A DNA stretch of 64,000 nt, from assembly GCA_965662745.1 (NCBI GenBank), contig CBFIJK010000004.1, positions 39,285 to 103,284 of the forward strand, read 5' to 3'. The notes beneath the pieces were generated by a model. That model did not search any database. It saw only the letters and a program-made list of their open reading frames with translations, and was not told the origin of the DNA. The translations under genes and the position numbers were made by a program. Source of the DNA: Anianibacter sp965662745. Lineage in GTDB: Bacteria > Pseudomonadota > Alphaproteobacteria > Rhodobacterales > Rhodobacteraceae. Positions 43,523-51,919 of this stretch are shown one piece after another (position 1 is the first letter of the stretch; every line of letters begins with the position of its first letter).

Positions 43523-44218
43523 GTGTTGGACTGGCTGGGCCCCGAGGAATGGCAGGCCGTCGCCCTGTCGCTCAAGGTCGCATTCTGGGCGACGCTGGTC
43601 AGCACGCCGCTTGCGATCCTTACGGCCTATGCGCTGGCGCGCTGGCAGTTTCCCGGTCGGCAGATCCTCAATGGTCTCGTGCATTTGCCGCTGATCCTGC
43701 CGCCGGTCGTCACAGGATACCTTTTGCTGCTGACCTTCGGCCTGCGCGGCCCGGTCGGCAGCGCGCTATCCGAGATCGGGATCGTCTTCGCCTTCCGCTG
43801 GACCGGTGCGGCGCTCGCGGCGGGGATCATGGCCTTTCCCCTGATCGTCCGCGCCATCCGCCTGTCGATCGAGGCGGTCGATCCCAAGCTGGAAGAGGCG
43901 GCAAGCACGCTCGGCGCCTCAAGACCTCGCGTTTTCTTGACCGTAACGTTGCCGCTGATCCTGCCCGGGGTGCTGGCGGGCGTGGTTCTTGCCTTCGCCA
44001 AGGCAATGGGCGAGTTCGGCGCGACCATCACCTTCGTGTCGAACATCCCCGGCCAGACCCAGACCCTGCCCTCGGCGATCTACGCGTTCCTGCAGGTGCC
44101 GGGTGGAGACGGATCCGCGCTTCGCCTCGTAATCGTCTCGGTCGTCCTGGCACTTGGCGCGCTGGCGCTGTCGGAATGGCTGGCGGTGCGGCTCGCGAAA
44201 CGGGTGCGCGGCACATGA
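43523..44218 (+). CDS. modB: Molybdate ABC transporter permease
   Basis: A 231-residue permease with about five membrane helices and the conserved cytoplasmic loop EAASTLGASRPRVFLTVTLPLILPG (EAA motif). The start codon is GTG (GTG TTG GAC TGG), immediately after modA. The stop overlaps modC (ATGA). Confidence 0.95.
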   Translation: MLDWLGPEEWQAVALSLKVAFWATLVSTPLAILTAYALARWQFPGRQILNGLVHLPLILPPVVTGYLLLLTFGLRGPVGSALSEIGIVFAFRWTGAALAAGIMAFPLIVRAIRLSIEAVDPKLEEAASTLGASRPRVFLTVTLPLILPGVLAGVVLAFAKAMGEFGATITFVSNIPGQTQTLPSAIYAFLQVPGGDGSALRLVIVSVVLALGALALSEWLAVRLAKRVRGT

Positions 44219-45285
44219 CGCTGTCGGTCCACCTGCGCCATTCCCTTGGTGATTTCGCGCTCGATATCGCGTTCGAAGCGCCGCCCGGCGTCACCGTCCT
44301 CTATGGCGCGTCGGGGTCCGGCAAGACAAGCGTCGCGAACGCGGTGGCGGGCCTGTTGCGTCCCGAAACCGGGCGGATTTCCGTCGCCGGGCGGATGCTG
44401 GTCGATACGTCGGCAGGGCTTTGGCGCCCGCCGCATAAACGGCGCATCGGCTATATCTTTCAGGATGCGCGGCTCTTTCCGCATCTGACGGTTCGGCGAA
44501 ACCTGACCTATGGCGCGCGGCACGGCGCAGATCAGGATTTCGGACGTGTTGTCGCGCTTCTTGGCATCGGCGATCTCCTGAACCGCCGCCCCCTTGCCCT
44601 ATCGGGCGGCGAGAAATCCCGTGTCGCCATCGGGCGCGCGCTGCTATCCAGCCCCGATCTTATCGTTGCGGACGAGCCGCTTGCCGCGCTCGACGATCCC
44701 CGCAAGGCGGAAATCCTGCCGTATTTCGAGCGGTTGCGAGATGAGGCACGGGTGCCGATCCTCTATGTCAGCCATTCCGCCGCTGAAGTCGCGCGCCTTG
44801 CTACCACGGTCGTCGTCCTCGAAAACGGCCGCGTGATCCGTCGGGGCAGCGCCGGTGACGTGCTGTCCGACCCCGAAATCACCCCCCTTGGTCCGCGCGG
44901 CGCGGGCGCGATGATCGAAGCGCGCATCAAGGCGCATCACGACGATGGCCTGACAGAACTGGACGCAGGCGGCGCCGCGCTGTTTCTGCCGCGTGTCGCG
45001 CAAGCCGAAGGCACGGTGCTGCGCATTCGCATCGCCGCGCATGAGGTGATCCTGTCGCGGGACGCGCCGAAGGGCCTGTCAGCGCTCAACGTCCTTCCCT
45101 GTACCATCGCGGGCCTGCGCCCAGGCGGCGGGCCGGGGACGCTCGTCTCGCTGACCAGCCCGGCGGGGCCGATCCTGGCGCGGATCACAACACGTTCGGC
45201 AAAATTGATGGATCTCGCGCCCGGCATGTCCTGCCACGCAATCCTGAAATCCGTCGCCATCGCGCCCGAGGATATCGGCGGTTAG
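44215..45285 (+). CDS. modC: Molybdate ABC transporter ATP-binding protein
   Basis: A 356-residue ATPase with Walker A GASGSGKTS, Q-loop FQDARLFPHLTV, signature LSGGEKSRVAIGRAL and Walker B LIVADEPLAALD. A C-terminal molybdate-binding (MOP/TOBE) domain follows from about residue 290 (EGTVLRIRIAAHEVILSRDAPKGLSALNVLPC). This is the standard ModC layout. It converges on the methyltransferase gene with a 4-bp overlap. Confidence 0.95.
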   Translation: MTLSVHLRHSLGDFALDIAFEAPPGVTVLYGASGSGKTSVANAVAGLLRPETGRISVAGRMLVDTSAGLWRPPHKRRIGYIFQDARLFPHLTVRRNLTYGARHGADQDFGRVVALLGIGDLLNRRPLALSGGEKSRVAIGRALLSSPDLIVADEPLAALDDPRKAEILPYFERLRDEARVPILYVSHSAAEVARLATTVVVLENGRVIRRGSAGDVLSDPEITPLGPRGAGAMIEARIKAHHDDGLTELDAGGAALFLPRVAQAEGTVLRIRIAAHEVILSRDAPKGLSALNVLPCTIAGLRPGGGPGTLVSLTSPAGPILARITTRSAKLMDLAPGMSCHAILKSVAIAPEDIGG

Positions 45286-45986
45286 GTCCGGGTGGCGGTA
45301 CCCATATAGATCATCGTCTTGAGCGGCAGCGCCCCGAACACCGGATCGCCGCGCTTGTTGATCCCACGCGGCCCTAGGCCAGTGAATTTGCCCACCTCGA
45401 ACCCGGCCTGCGTCATGCGCATGCGAAGATCAGCGGGCTTGATGAACATCGACGGATCATGGGTACCCTTGGGCAGTAGGCCAAGCACATCTTCGGCCAT
45501 TGTCACCACGGCGAAACTGGCCAACGGATTTCGGTTGATCGTATCGAACAGCGCCATCCCGCCGGGGCGTAGCACGCGGTGCATCTCGGACAGCACCTTG
45601 TCGAGATCGGACACATGTTCCAGCACATCGACACAGACCACCGCATCGAACGCGCCGTCGTCATAGGGCAGCGATTCCCCGACCCCGACGTCATAGGAAA
45701 TACTCAGACCCTCTTGCGCCGCGTGGTCCTGTGCCGCCGCGACGGCGTCCTTCGCGGGGTCGATTCCGGTCACGTTCGCGCCGCGCCGCGCCAAGGCCTC
45801 GGCCATGAAGCCGCCCGCGCAGCCAAGGTCCAGGACATCCTTGCCGTTCCAATCAATGAACCTGTCGAACCAGGACAGCCGCCCCGGCACCATGTTCTTA
45901 AGCGTGCGGATCCAGCGTACATCATCGGACCACCAGTTTTCGGCATGGCTGTCATAGATCGTCAGATCGTTGCGGGCGCGGGGCAT
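45282..45986 (-). CDS. UbiG-like class I SAM-dependent methyltransferase
   Basis: A 234-residue methyltransferase. SAM-binding motif I is VLDLGCAGGFMAEALARRGANVTGIDPA, followed by VVCVDVLEHVSDLDKVLSEMHRVLRPGGMALFDTINRNPLASFAVV. The layout resembles the ubiquinone O-methyltransferase UbiG, including the FDTINRN segment. The N-terminus (HAENWWSDDVRWIRTLKNMVPGRLSWFDRF) differs from true UbiG, and Rhodobacterales usually encode a separate UbiG, so I give no symbol. It is convergent with modC and divergent from deoC. Confidence 0.78.
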   Translation of the reverse strand: MPRARNDLTIYDSHAENWWSDDVRWIRTLKNMVPGRLSWFDRFIDWNGKDVLDLGCAGGFMAEALARRGANVTGIDPAKDAVAAAQDHAAQEGLSISYDVGVGESLPYDDGAFDAVVCVDVLEHVSDLDKVLSEMHRVLRPGGMALFDTINRNPLASFAVVTMAEDVLGLLPKGTHDPSMFIKPADLRMRMTQAGFEVGKFTGLGPRGINKRGDPVFGALPLKTMIYMGTATRT

Positions 45987-46067
45987 GGCGGTCTCCTTTC
46001 CTTGTCAGATAGGCGGAGCACGCCCCAAGTCAGGTCAAATGCGCCGCTTGGACGCGGCGTTTCGAGT

Positions 46068-46085
46068 TTTGACCAGATGGTCAAA
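46068..46085. promoter_or_regulatory. Inverted repeat upstream of deoC, likely operator
   Basis: TTTGACCAGATGGTCAAA is a perfect dyad, apart from its AGAT centre, with 7-bp arms. It lies in the 162-bp divergent gap between the methyltransferase and deoC, about 65 bp before the deoC start. The TTGACC/GGTCAA half-sites fit a dimeric repressor. No regulator gene is adjacent. Confidence 0.5.
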
Positions 46086-46148
46086 CCTTGTCACCGATCC
46101 ACGACCGTGCGACGCTTTGCCAGCCATTCCGCCAAGGACGCTGCCGCC

Positions 46149-47162
46149 GTGACATCCCAGACCGATACCGACACGAAAACCGCCGCCGGATCCGCCGATA
46201 CGCACCTGCCGCAGGTGCAGGAACCGCGCAACCCGGGGATGGAGCTTGACCTTGACTGGGTGCTTTCGGCCCGCGCCAACACCTCGGCGATCGAGCGGCG
46301 CGCCGCCACCTTGCCCGGCCGCCGGTCGGTCAAGAAAGAATGGCAGGCTGCCTGGCTTCTGAAAGCGATCACGCTGATCGACCTCACCACACTGTCAGGC
46401 GACGACACCGCAGGCCGTGTGCGCCGTCTTTGCGCCAAGGCGCGCCAGCCCGTGCGCGCCGATCTGCTCGACGCGCTTGGCATGGACGGCATCACCACCG
46501 GCGCCGTCTGCGTGTATCACGACATGGTCGAAACCGCTGTCGATGCGCTGAAGGGCAGCGGCATTCCCGTCGCCGCCGTTTCAACCGGCTTTCCGGCGGG
46601 CCTGTCGCCGCTGCACCTGCGCGTGGCCGAGATTGCCGAAAGCGTGAAGGCCGGCGCGCAAGAGATCGACATCGTCATCTCGCGCCGCCACGTCCTGACG
46701 GGCAACTGGCAGGCGCTTTACGACGAGATGCGCCAGTTCCGCGAGGCTTGCGGGAACGCCCATGTCAAAGCCATCCTGGCGACGGGCGAGCTGGGTTCTC
46801 TGCGCAACGTCGCACGCGCGTCGATGGTTTGCATGATGGGCGGCGCGGATTTCATCAAAACCTCGACCGGCAAGGAAAGCATCAACGCCACCCTGCCCGT
46901 CAGCCTCGTGATGATCCGGGCGCTGCGGGACTATCATGACCGCACCGGATACCGCATCGGCTACAAGCCCGCTGGCGGGATTTCCAAGGCAAAGGACGCG
47001 CTGACCTACCTGGCGCTGATCAAGGACGAACTGGGCGACCGCTGGCTCCAGCCTGACCTCTTCCGTTTTGGCGCCTCGTCGCTTCTGGGCGATATCGAGC
47101 GGCAACTGGAACACCATGTGACGGGCCGCTATTCGGCCTCCTACCGCCACCCGCTGGCTTGA
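46149..47162 (+). CDS. deoC: Deoxyribose-phosphate aldolase
   Basis: A 337-residue DeoC, longer than the 220-260 residues of the bacterial norm because of an N-terminal extension of about 60 residues, as in the eukaryotic-like DERA group. It splits 2-deoxyribose 5-phosphate into acetaldehyde and glyceraldehyde 3-phosphate. The Schiff-base Lys lies in HVKAILATGEL, the second active-site Lys in GYKPAGGIS, and EIDIVISRRHVL carries the conserved Asp. I use the GTG at 46149, preceded by AAGGAC; the ATG at 46239 is an alternative. ALDH16 follows 37 bp later and could oxidise the acetaldehyde made. Confidence 0.9.
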   Translation: MTSQTDTDTKTAAGSADTHLPQVQEPRNPGMELDLDWVLSARANTSAIERRAATLPGRRSVKKEWQAAWLLKAITLIDLTTLSGDDTAGRVRRLCAKARQPVRADLLDALGMDGITTGAVCVYHDMVETAVDALKGSGIPVAAVSTGFPAGLSPLHLRVAEIAESVKAGAQEIDIVISRRHVLTGNWQALYDEMRQFREACGNAHVKAILATGELGSLRNVARASMVCMMGGADFIKTSTGKESINATLPVSLVMIRALRDYHDRTGYRIGYKPAGGISKAKDALTYLALIKDELGDRWLQPDLFRFGASSLLGDIERQLEHHVTGRYSASYRHPLA

Positions 47163-47199
47163 GGCCGCGATTGAAGATGAAGAAGTGGAGCGCCGCGTC

Positions 47200-49545
47200 A
47201 TGACCGTTCGCGAGATTTTCGAGACGATGGAATACGGCCCCGCCCCCGAAGGCGCGGCAGAGGCGCTGGCCTGGCTGGTGGATGGCGGCGACCGGTTTGG
47301 CCATTTCATAAATGGCCAGATGACGGAGCCGGGCGAGGGGTTCGACGCAAAGAACCCCGCGACCGGCGAAGTGCTGGCGACGCTGACGCAAGCGAGCCAG
47401 GCCGATGTGGACGCAGCCGTCACTGCCGCCCGCAAGGCACAGCCGAAATGGGCAAAACTTTCGGGCCATGCCCGCGCGCGGATCCTCTACGCAATCGCGC
47501 GGCTGGTGCAGAAACACGCGCGACTTCTGGCGGTGCTGGAGACGCTGGATAACGGCAAGCCGATCCGCGAAAGCCGCGATATCGACATCCCCCTCGTCGC
47601 GCGGCATTTCTACTATCACGCCGGGATGGCCCAGTTGATGGACGCGGAATTGCCGGATCGCGAGGCGCTTGGCGTCTGCGGTCAGATCATCCCGTGGAAC
47701 TTTCCGCTGCTGATGCTGGCATGGAAGGTCGCGCCCGCGATCGCCATGGGCAACACCGTGGTGTTGAAGCCCGCCGAATACACATCCCTGACAGCGCTGA
47801 TGTTCGCGCAGATTTGCCAGGAAGCCGGGCTTCCCGAGGGCGTGGTGAACATCGTTACCGGCGACGGCGCGGTTGGCGAGATGATCGTGGGGCATGAGGA
47901 TATCGACAAGATCGCCTTTACCGGTTCGACCGATGTCGGCCGCACCATCCGCCGCACGACGGCGGGTAGCGGCAAGGCGCTGACACTCGAACTGGGGGGC
48001 AAATCGCCGTACATCGTGTTCGACGACGCCGATCTCGACAGCGCCATCGAGGGGCTGGTCGATGCGATCTGGTTCAACGCCGGGCAGGTCTGCTGCGCCG
48101 GGTCGCGGCTGATCGTGCAGGAAAGCATCGCAGAGCGCTTTCACGAAAAGCTGCGCCGCCGCATGGACGGTTTGCGCGTGGGCAACCCGCTCGACAAGGC
48201 GATCGACGTGGGTGCGGTGGTCGATCCGGTGCAGCTGCGATCCATAACCGACAAGGTCGCAGGCAGCGGCGGGACGATCTACCAGCCGCCCGGCGATCTG
48301 CCCGAGGGCTGCTATTTCAAACCGACGCTGATTTCCGGGCTTTCGCCGTCCGACCCGCTGATGCAGGAAGAAATCTTCGGACCCGTGCTGGTCTCCACCA
48401 CCTTCCGCACACCGGCCGAGGCCGTTCAACTGGCGAACAACACCCGCTACGGGCTGGCCGCGACACTCTGGTCCGAGAACTTGAACCTCGCGCTCGACAT
48501 CGCGCCGAAACTGGCCGCGGGCGTCGTCTGGGTGAATGCCACGAACCTCTTTGACGCCGCGGCTGGCTTTGGCGGGGTGCGCGAAAGCGGCTTTGGCCGC
48601 GAAGGCGGGTGGGAGGGCTTGCTGGCCTACACCAAGCCGTCTGGCAAGACGAAGGCGCTGGAGAAGGCCGAGGCCTTCACCGCCCCCGAGAGCGCCAAGG
48701 TCGACGGGCTCGACCGCACGGCAAAGCTGTATGTCGGCGGCAAGCAGGCGCGGCCCGATGGCGGCTATTCGCGCGCGATCTGGTCGAAGGCCGGCAAGCT
48801 TCTGGGCCATGCCGGGATCGGCAATCGAAAGGATATCCGCAACGCCGTTGAGGCGGCACGCGGCGCATCCGCGTGGTCCAAGACCACCGGCCACCTGCGC
48901 GCGCAGATCCTCTATTACATCGCCGAAAACCTTGAGGCGCGGTCGGATGAATTCGCTCATCGACTGTCGTCGATGGTCGGAATGACCACAAAGAAAGCCG
49001 AGGCCGAGGTCGCGGCATCCGTCTCGCGCCTGTTCAGCTACGGCGCCTGGGCCGACAAGTTCGACGGCGCGGTCAAACCGGTGCCCCTGCGCGGCCTTGC
49101 CGTCGCGGTGAACGAGCCGGTCGGCGTGATCGGTGCCTTTGCCCCGGACGAGGCGCCGCTTCTGGGCCTCGTGTCGGTGATCGGCCCGGCGATGGCGATG
49201 GGCGACCGCCTTGTCGTCGTCCCGTCAGAGCCGTTCCCGCTGGCCGCCACCGATTTCTACCAGGTTCTCGAAACCTCGGACGTGCCGGGCGGCGTCGTGA
49301 ACATCGTCACAGGCAGCCATGAAGAACTGGCCCCGCAGCTTGCCGGGCATCTCGACGTGGATGCGGTCTGGTCATTCTCGTCCTCGGAGATCTCGGCAGT
49401 GATCGAGCGGGAAGCGGCAGGCAACCTCAAGCGCACCTGGGTGAACTACGGCCAGGCGCGCGACTGGGACAAGGACGGCGAAGGTCGCGCATTCCTGTCA
49501 GCAGCAAGCGAGATCAAGACCGTCTGGGTGCCCTACGGCGAATAG
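47200..49545 (+). CDS. ALDH16-type protein: active aldehyde dehydrogenase fused to a pseudo-dehydrogenase domain
   Basis: A 781-residue protein of two tandem ALDH domains. Domain 1 (to about residue 490) is complete: PWNFPLLM, the NAD site FTGSTDVGRTI, catalytic Glu 264 in LELGGKSP and catalytic Cys 298 in GQVCCAGSR. Domain 2 (about 515-781) has the opening part of the fold (KLYVGGKQ, VGVIGAFAPDEAPLLG) but no Cys or ELGG motif. This is the ALDH16 architecture, in which the second domain is non-catalytic. The ATG at 47200 has GGAG nine bases upstream. Its link to deoC suggests acetaldehyde or a deoxysugar aldehyde as substrate; that is inference. Confidence 0.9.
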   Translation: MTVREIFETMEYGPAPEGAAEALAWLVDGGDRFGHFINGQMTEPGEGFDAKNPATGEVLATLTQASQADVDAAVTAARKAQPKWAKLSGHARARILYAIARLVQKHARLLAVLETLDNGKPIRESRDIDIPLVARHFYYHAGMAQLMDAELPDREALGVCGQIIPWNFPLLMLAWKVAPAIAMGNTVVLKPAEYTSLTALMFAQICQEAGLPEGVVNIVTGDGAVGEMIVGHEDIDKIAFTGSTDVGRTIRRTTAGSGKALTLELGGKSPYIVFDDADLDSAIEGLVDAIWFNAGQVCCAGSRLIVQESIAERFHEKLRRRMDGLRVGNPLDKAIDVGAVVDPVQLRSITDKVAGSGGTIYQPPGDLPEGCYFKPTLISGLSPSDPLMQEEIFGPVLVSTTFRTPAEAVQLANNTRYGLAATLWSENLNLALDIAPKLAAGVVWVNATNLFDAAAGFGGVRESGFGREGGWEGLLAYTKPSGKTKALEKAEAFTAPESAKVDGLDRTAKLYVGGKQARPDGGYSRAIWSKAGKLLGHAGIGNRKDIRNAVEAARGASAWSKTTGHLRAQILYYIAENLEARSDEFAHRLSSMVGMTTKKAEAEVAASVSRLFSYGAWADKFDGAVKPVPLRGLAVAVNEPVGVIGAFAPDEAPLLGLVSVIGPAMAMGDRLVVVPSEPFPLAATDFYQVLETSDVPGGVVNIVTGSHEELAPQLAGHLDVDAVWSFSSSEISAVIEREAAGNLKRTWVNYGQARDWDKDGEGRAFLSAASEIKTVWVPYGE

Positions 49546-49572
49546 GGGGGCGGCGGGGCAAGCCCCGCCCGG
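49546..49572. terminator. GC-rich inverted repeat between convergent genes, possible two-way terminator
   Basis: GGGCGGGGC and its complement lie head to head around an AA loop (GGCGGGGCAAGCCCCGCC) in the 28-bp gap between the ALDH16 gene and the minus-strand gene. The sequence can fold on either strand, but no T-run is present on the plus strand. It may block readthrough in both directions. Confidence 0.5.
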
Positions 49573-49573
49573 C

Positions 49574-50224
49574 CTACTTCTTCGGGCCGCGCCAACTGTC
49601 CAGCCAACGCCCGAACCGGCCACGGCCTTCGTCCCAGCGATCATCCACCGCGTCCCAGCGGCGGCCTGCGTCGTCGATCATCGGATCGACGTTCCGCTTC
49701 CAGAACCGCAGCCAGATTTGGCGCAGCGTGAGAATGATCAGAAGAATCGTCACGAGGATCACGATATTGAGCCACGGGAACAGCGACACATCCGGGCTAT
49801 CGACCTGATAGACCGAGATCGCATTGGGATAGATCGAGAAGAATTCCGACCGCCAGCCATAGTGCCGGATCACCACCCAGACCGGATTGTCCTTTGTCGA
49901 ACGCAGATCAGCGGATTCGGCCTGCAGATTCGCGGTGTCGAACTTCAGATAGGGCGGCCAGCCCCAGCCGGTATCCTCGTTCCGGTAGACCATGACGCGG
50001 CCATTGGGGCGCACCGTCTGGATGAAGAACACATCGCGATTAAGGCTGTTTGGATCGTTGCCGACATCGGCCCCAGCCCAGAAAAATGAATTCTCGCCGA
50101 AATCGATCCGCTTTTCATAAGTGTCGGTGATCCGCGCCACGTCGCGCTGGGGCAGCGTGTAATGCGCCACCGCAAAGAGCAGCACGGCGATGATCGCGAA
50201 AAAGGTCCATTTCACATAGCGCAT
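49574..50224 (-). CDS. DUF1523-like membrane protein, last gene of the AAA operon
   Basis: A 216-residue protein. An N-terminal membrane helix (WTFFAIIAVLLFAVAHYTLPQRDVARITDTYEKR) leads into a beta-rich domain with the segment FFIQTVRPNGRVMVYRNEDTGWGWPPYLKFDTANLQAES. A second helix (LFPWLNIVILVTILLIILTL) precedes a basic, tryptophan-rich tail. This is the DUF1523 layout; its function is unknown. It starts nine bases after the stop of the 89-residue protein. Confidence 0.78.
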   Translation of the reverse strand: MRYVKWTFFAIIAVLLFAVAHYTLPQRDVARITDTYEKRIDFGENSFFWAGADVGNDPNSLNRDVFFIQTVRPNGRVMVYRNEDTGWGWPPYLKFDTANLQAESADLRSTKDNPVWVVIRHYGWRSEFFSIYPNAISVYQVDSPDVSLFPWLNIVILVTILLIILTLRQIWLRFWKRNVDPMIDDAGRRWDAVDDRWDEGRGRFGRWLDSWRGPKK

Positions 50225-50233
50225 CGGCGGCCC

Positions 50234-50503
50234 CTAAAGGAAATTCTGCACATAGATGACGACAAGGAACAACAGCCCCGGAACGACGTAGACGCCCCAG
50301 ATCAACTTGCGCCTGAGAGAGCCTTGGTAGTCGCGCATCCCCTCATCGACAAAGGTCTCGCGGTCGCCGGGGCGCCCCTGCTCTTCCCATTCGCGTTCCA
50401 GCCAGCCCATGTGCAGGCTGCGCGAATAGTAGCTGAGCGCAAGGTAAAGCACGGTTGCGACGATGAAGCAAAACACCGCCCAGCGCAGGATACCAAGTAT
50501 CAT
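50234..50503 (-). CDS. Small membrane protein of the AAA operon (89 aa)
   Basis: Two membrane helices are visible, ILRWAVFCFIVATVLYLALSYY at the N-terminus and LIWGVYVVPGLLFLVVIYVQNFL at the C-terminus. They enclose a charged loop (EREWEEQGRPGDRETFVDEGMRDY). The ATG overlaps the stop of the 459-residue gene by four bases (ATGA). No family is recognised. Confidence 0.7.
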   Translation of the reverse strand: MILGILRWAVFCFIVATVLYLALSYYSRSLHMGWLEREWEEQGRPGDRETFVDEGMRDYQGSLRRKLIWGVYVVPGLLFLVVIYVQNFL

Positions 50504-51879
50504 CGCGATCTCCTTACCGCACCCCATGGGCCGACAATCTCGACCCTATCCTCAATCGTGGTCTCGCGGGAAGGCTCTGGTTCCGGCAAACCGGGTGGCG
50601 GTTCCGGCTCTTCCATGCCCGGCTCTGGCCCGAAGAGCGCGCGGCGCGTACCGGTCTTGTCGATCATGTATTCTTCGGAAAGGAACTTCACCGCATAGCT
50701 TTGCTGCGCCTCGGACCAGCCGCGATAGAGCCTGTAGAACAGCGTCTTGTGGCAGATGAAAAGCTGCCGAATGTCGAGCGTCGACAGTTCTGACAAAAGC
50801 TGGTTCACGATGTCCCGGTCCGGCCCGCGTGCGGCACGCAGCGTGTAGAAATACGCCGGGTGTTCCGACGTGATGCGCGGCCAGGTCCCTGCGCCATCGG
50901 CCCAGCGCAGAAGATCGGCCAGCCCCAGATAGGCGGCAGGCAAATCCGCCCCGATCCGCCGCGCCACCTGCCGCAGATCGCGCCGCGTTGCGCGCGACAG
51001 GTCCTCGCCCCGTTCGGCCGCCGCGGCGACAAGGATGAAATCCATCTTCTGCCGCAGGATCGCAGATGCATCGACGCCCTTCGCTTTCACGATGGGTTCT
51101 GCAAGGCCGTTCAGATCAAGGAAGGTCGCGATATGATTGCGTTGCTCCAGCGTGAAAGTGAAGGGCACCGGCAGACCTTCTGGCACCGTGCCGCTTGCAA
51201 TCACCGCCGGGTGCTCGACATCGCGAAAGACATAAAGCCCGCCGTGATGCGCCGTCCAGAAATTGCCGACCTCCGCCTCGGTCCGCTCCAGCGCGAGGGG
51301 AACACTCGTTACATCACCGGTCTTCTTCGCAAGCCCGATCATTTCGCCGATCAGCACATCGTCCCACCAGGCGTCTTCCTCGCTACGAAAGCGCTCGATC
51401 TTGTCGGACAGCTCGCGCGCATGGGCCACGCGCAGATCGGTCGTATCCGCCTCAACCGAAAGCCTGCGGATATCCCACAGCCGCACCGGATCGGACACAT
51501 CGAACACGGTATCCACGACCTCGCCCGCGACCGCATCCCGCGCCGTCAGGGCAAACAGCGCCGCCTCGTTCTCGGCGATGAACCGCGTCAGCAGTCCGCG
51601 CGTAAAGGAAAACTGCGTCCCCAGAAGCGGCGCAGATTTCTGTTCCGTCGTCAGCAGGATGAACTGCCGGTTGCAGCCATTGGCGTTGAGATACAGCGGA
51701 TCGCCAAGCTCATCCCCGATCTCGGGCGAAAAGCCCGACACGTCGATATGAAAGTCCGAAAGCCCCGTCTCGCGCCCCGTCAGCGCCCTGAGCGCGCGGT
51801 TATAGCGCTCTACCAAGGCGGGCGAGGCCACCCGCACCAGATTGCCGAACATGAGGCCAGAGGCGATCAGCTTTTGCAT
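50500..51879 (-). CDS. Protein of unknown function in the AAA operon (459 aa), possibly DUF6638
   Basis: A soluble protein starting MQKLIASGLMFGNLVRVASPALVERYNRALRALTGRETGLSDFHIDVSGFSPEIGDELGD. It has few cysteines and no signal peptide or clear membrane helix. Alternating helices and strands fill the middle; near the C-terminus comes LFICHKTLFYRLYRGWSEAQQSYAVKFLSEEYM, then a proline- and glutamate-rich tail from about residue 425 (EPEPPPGLPEPEPSRE). I recall a Rhodobacterales family, DUF6638, of this look, but I am not certain. No catalytic motif is evident. It lies 40 bp after the AAA gene and is coupled to the small membrane protein. Confidence 0.7.
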   Translation of the reverse strand: MQKLIASGLMFGNLVRVASPALVERYNRALRALTGRETGLSDFHIDVSGFSPEIGDELGDPLYLNANGCNRQFILLTTEQKSAPLLGTQFSFTRGLLTRFIAENEAALFALTARDAVAGEVVDTVFDVSDPVRLWDIRRLSVEADTTDLRVAHARELSDKIERFRSEEDAWWDDVLIGEMIGLAKKTGDVTSVPLALERTEAEVGNFWTAHHGGLYVFRDVEHPAVIASGTVPEGLPVPFTFTLEQRNHIATFLDLNGLAEPIVKAKGVDASAILRQKMDFILVAAAAERGEDLSRATRRDLRQVARRIGADLPAAYLGLADLLRWADGAGTWPRITSEHPAYFYTLRAARGPDRDIVNQLLSELSTLDIRQLFICHKTLFYRLYRGWSEAQQSYAVKFLSEEYMIDKTGTRRALFGPEPGMEEPEPPPGLPEPEPSRETTIEDRVEIVGPWGAVRRSR

Positions 51880-51919
51880 TCAGCCCTCTCTCGGGTCCGT
51901 TCTGAGGCACCAAGATCTA

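Noticed and set aside
47020..48960. A 646-codon open frame on the minus strand inside the ALDH16 gene
   Set aside because: It is antisense to an enzyme with intact catalytic motifs and shows no protein features of its own.
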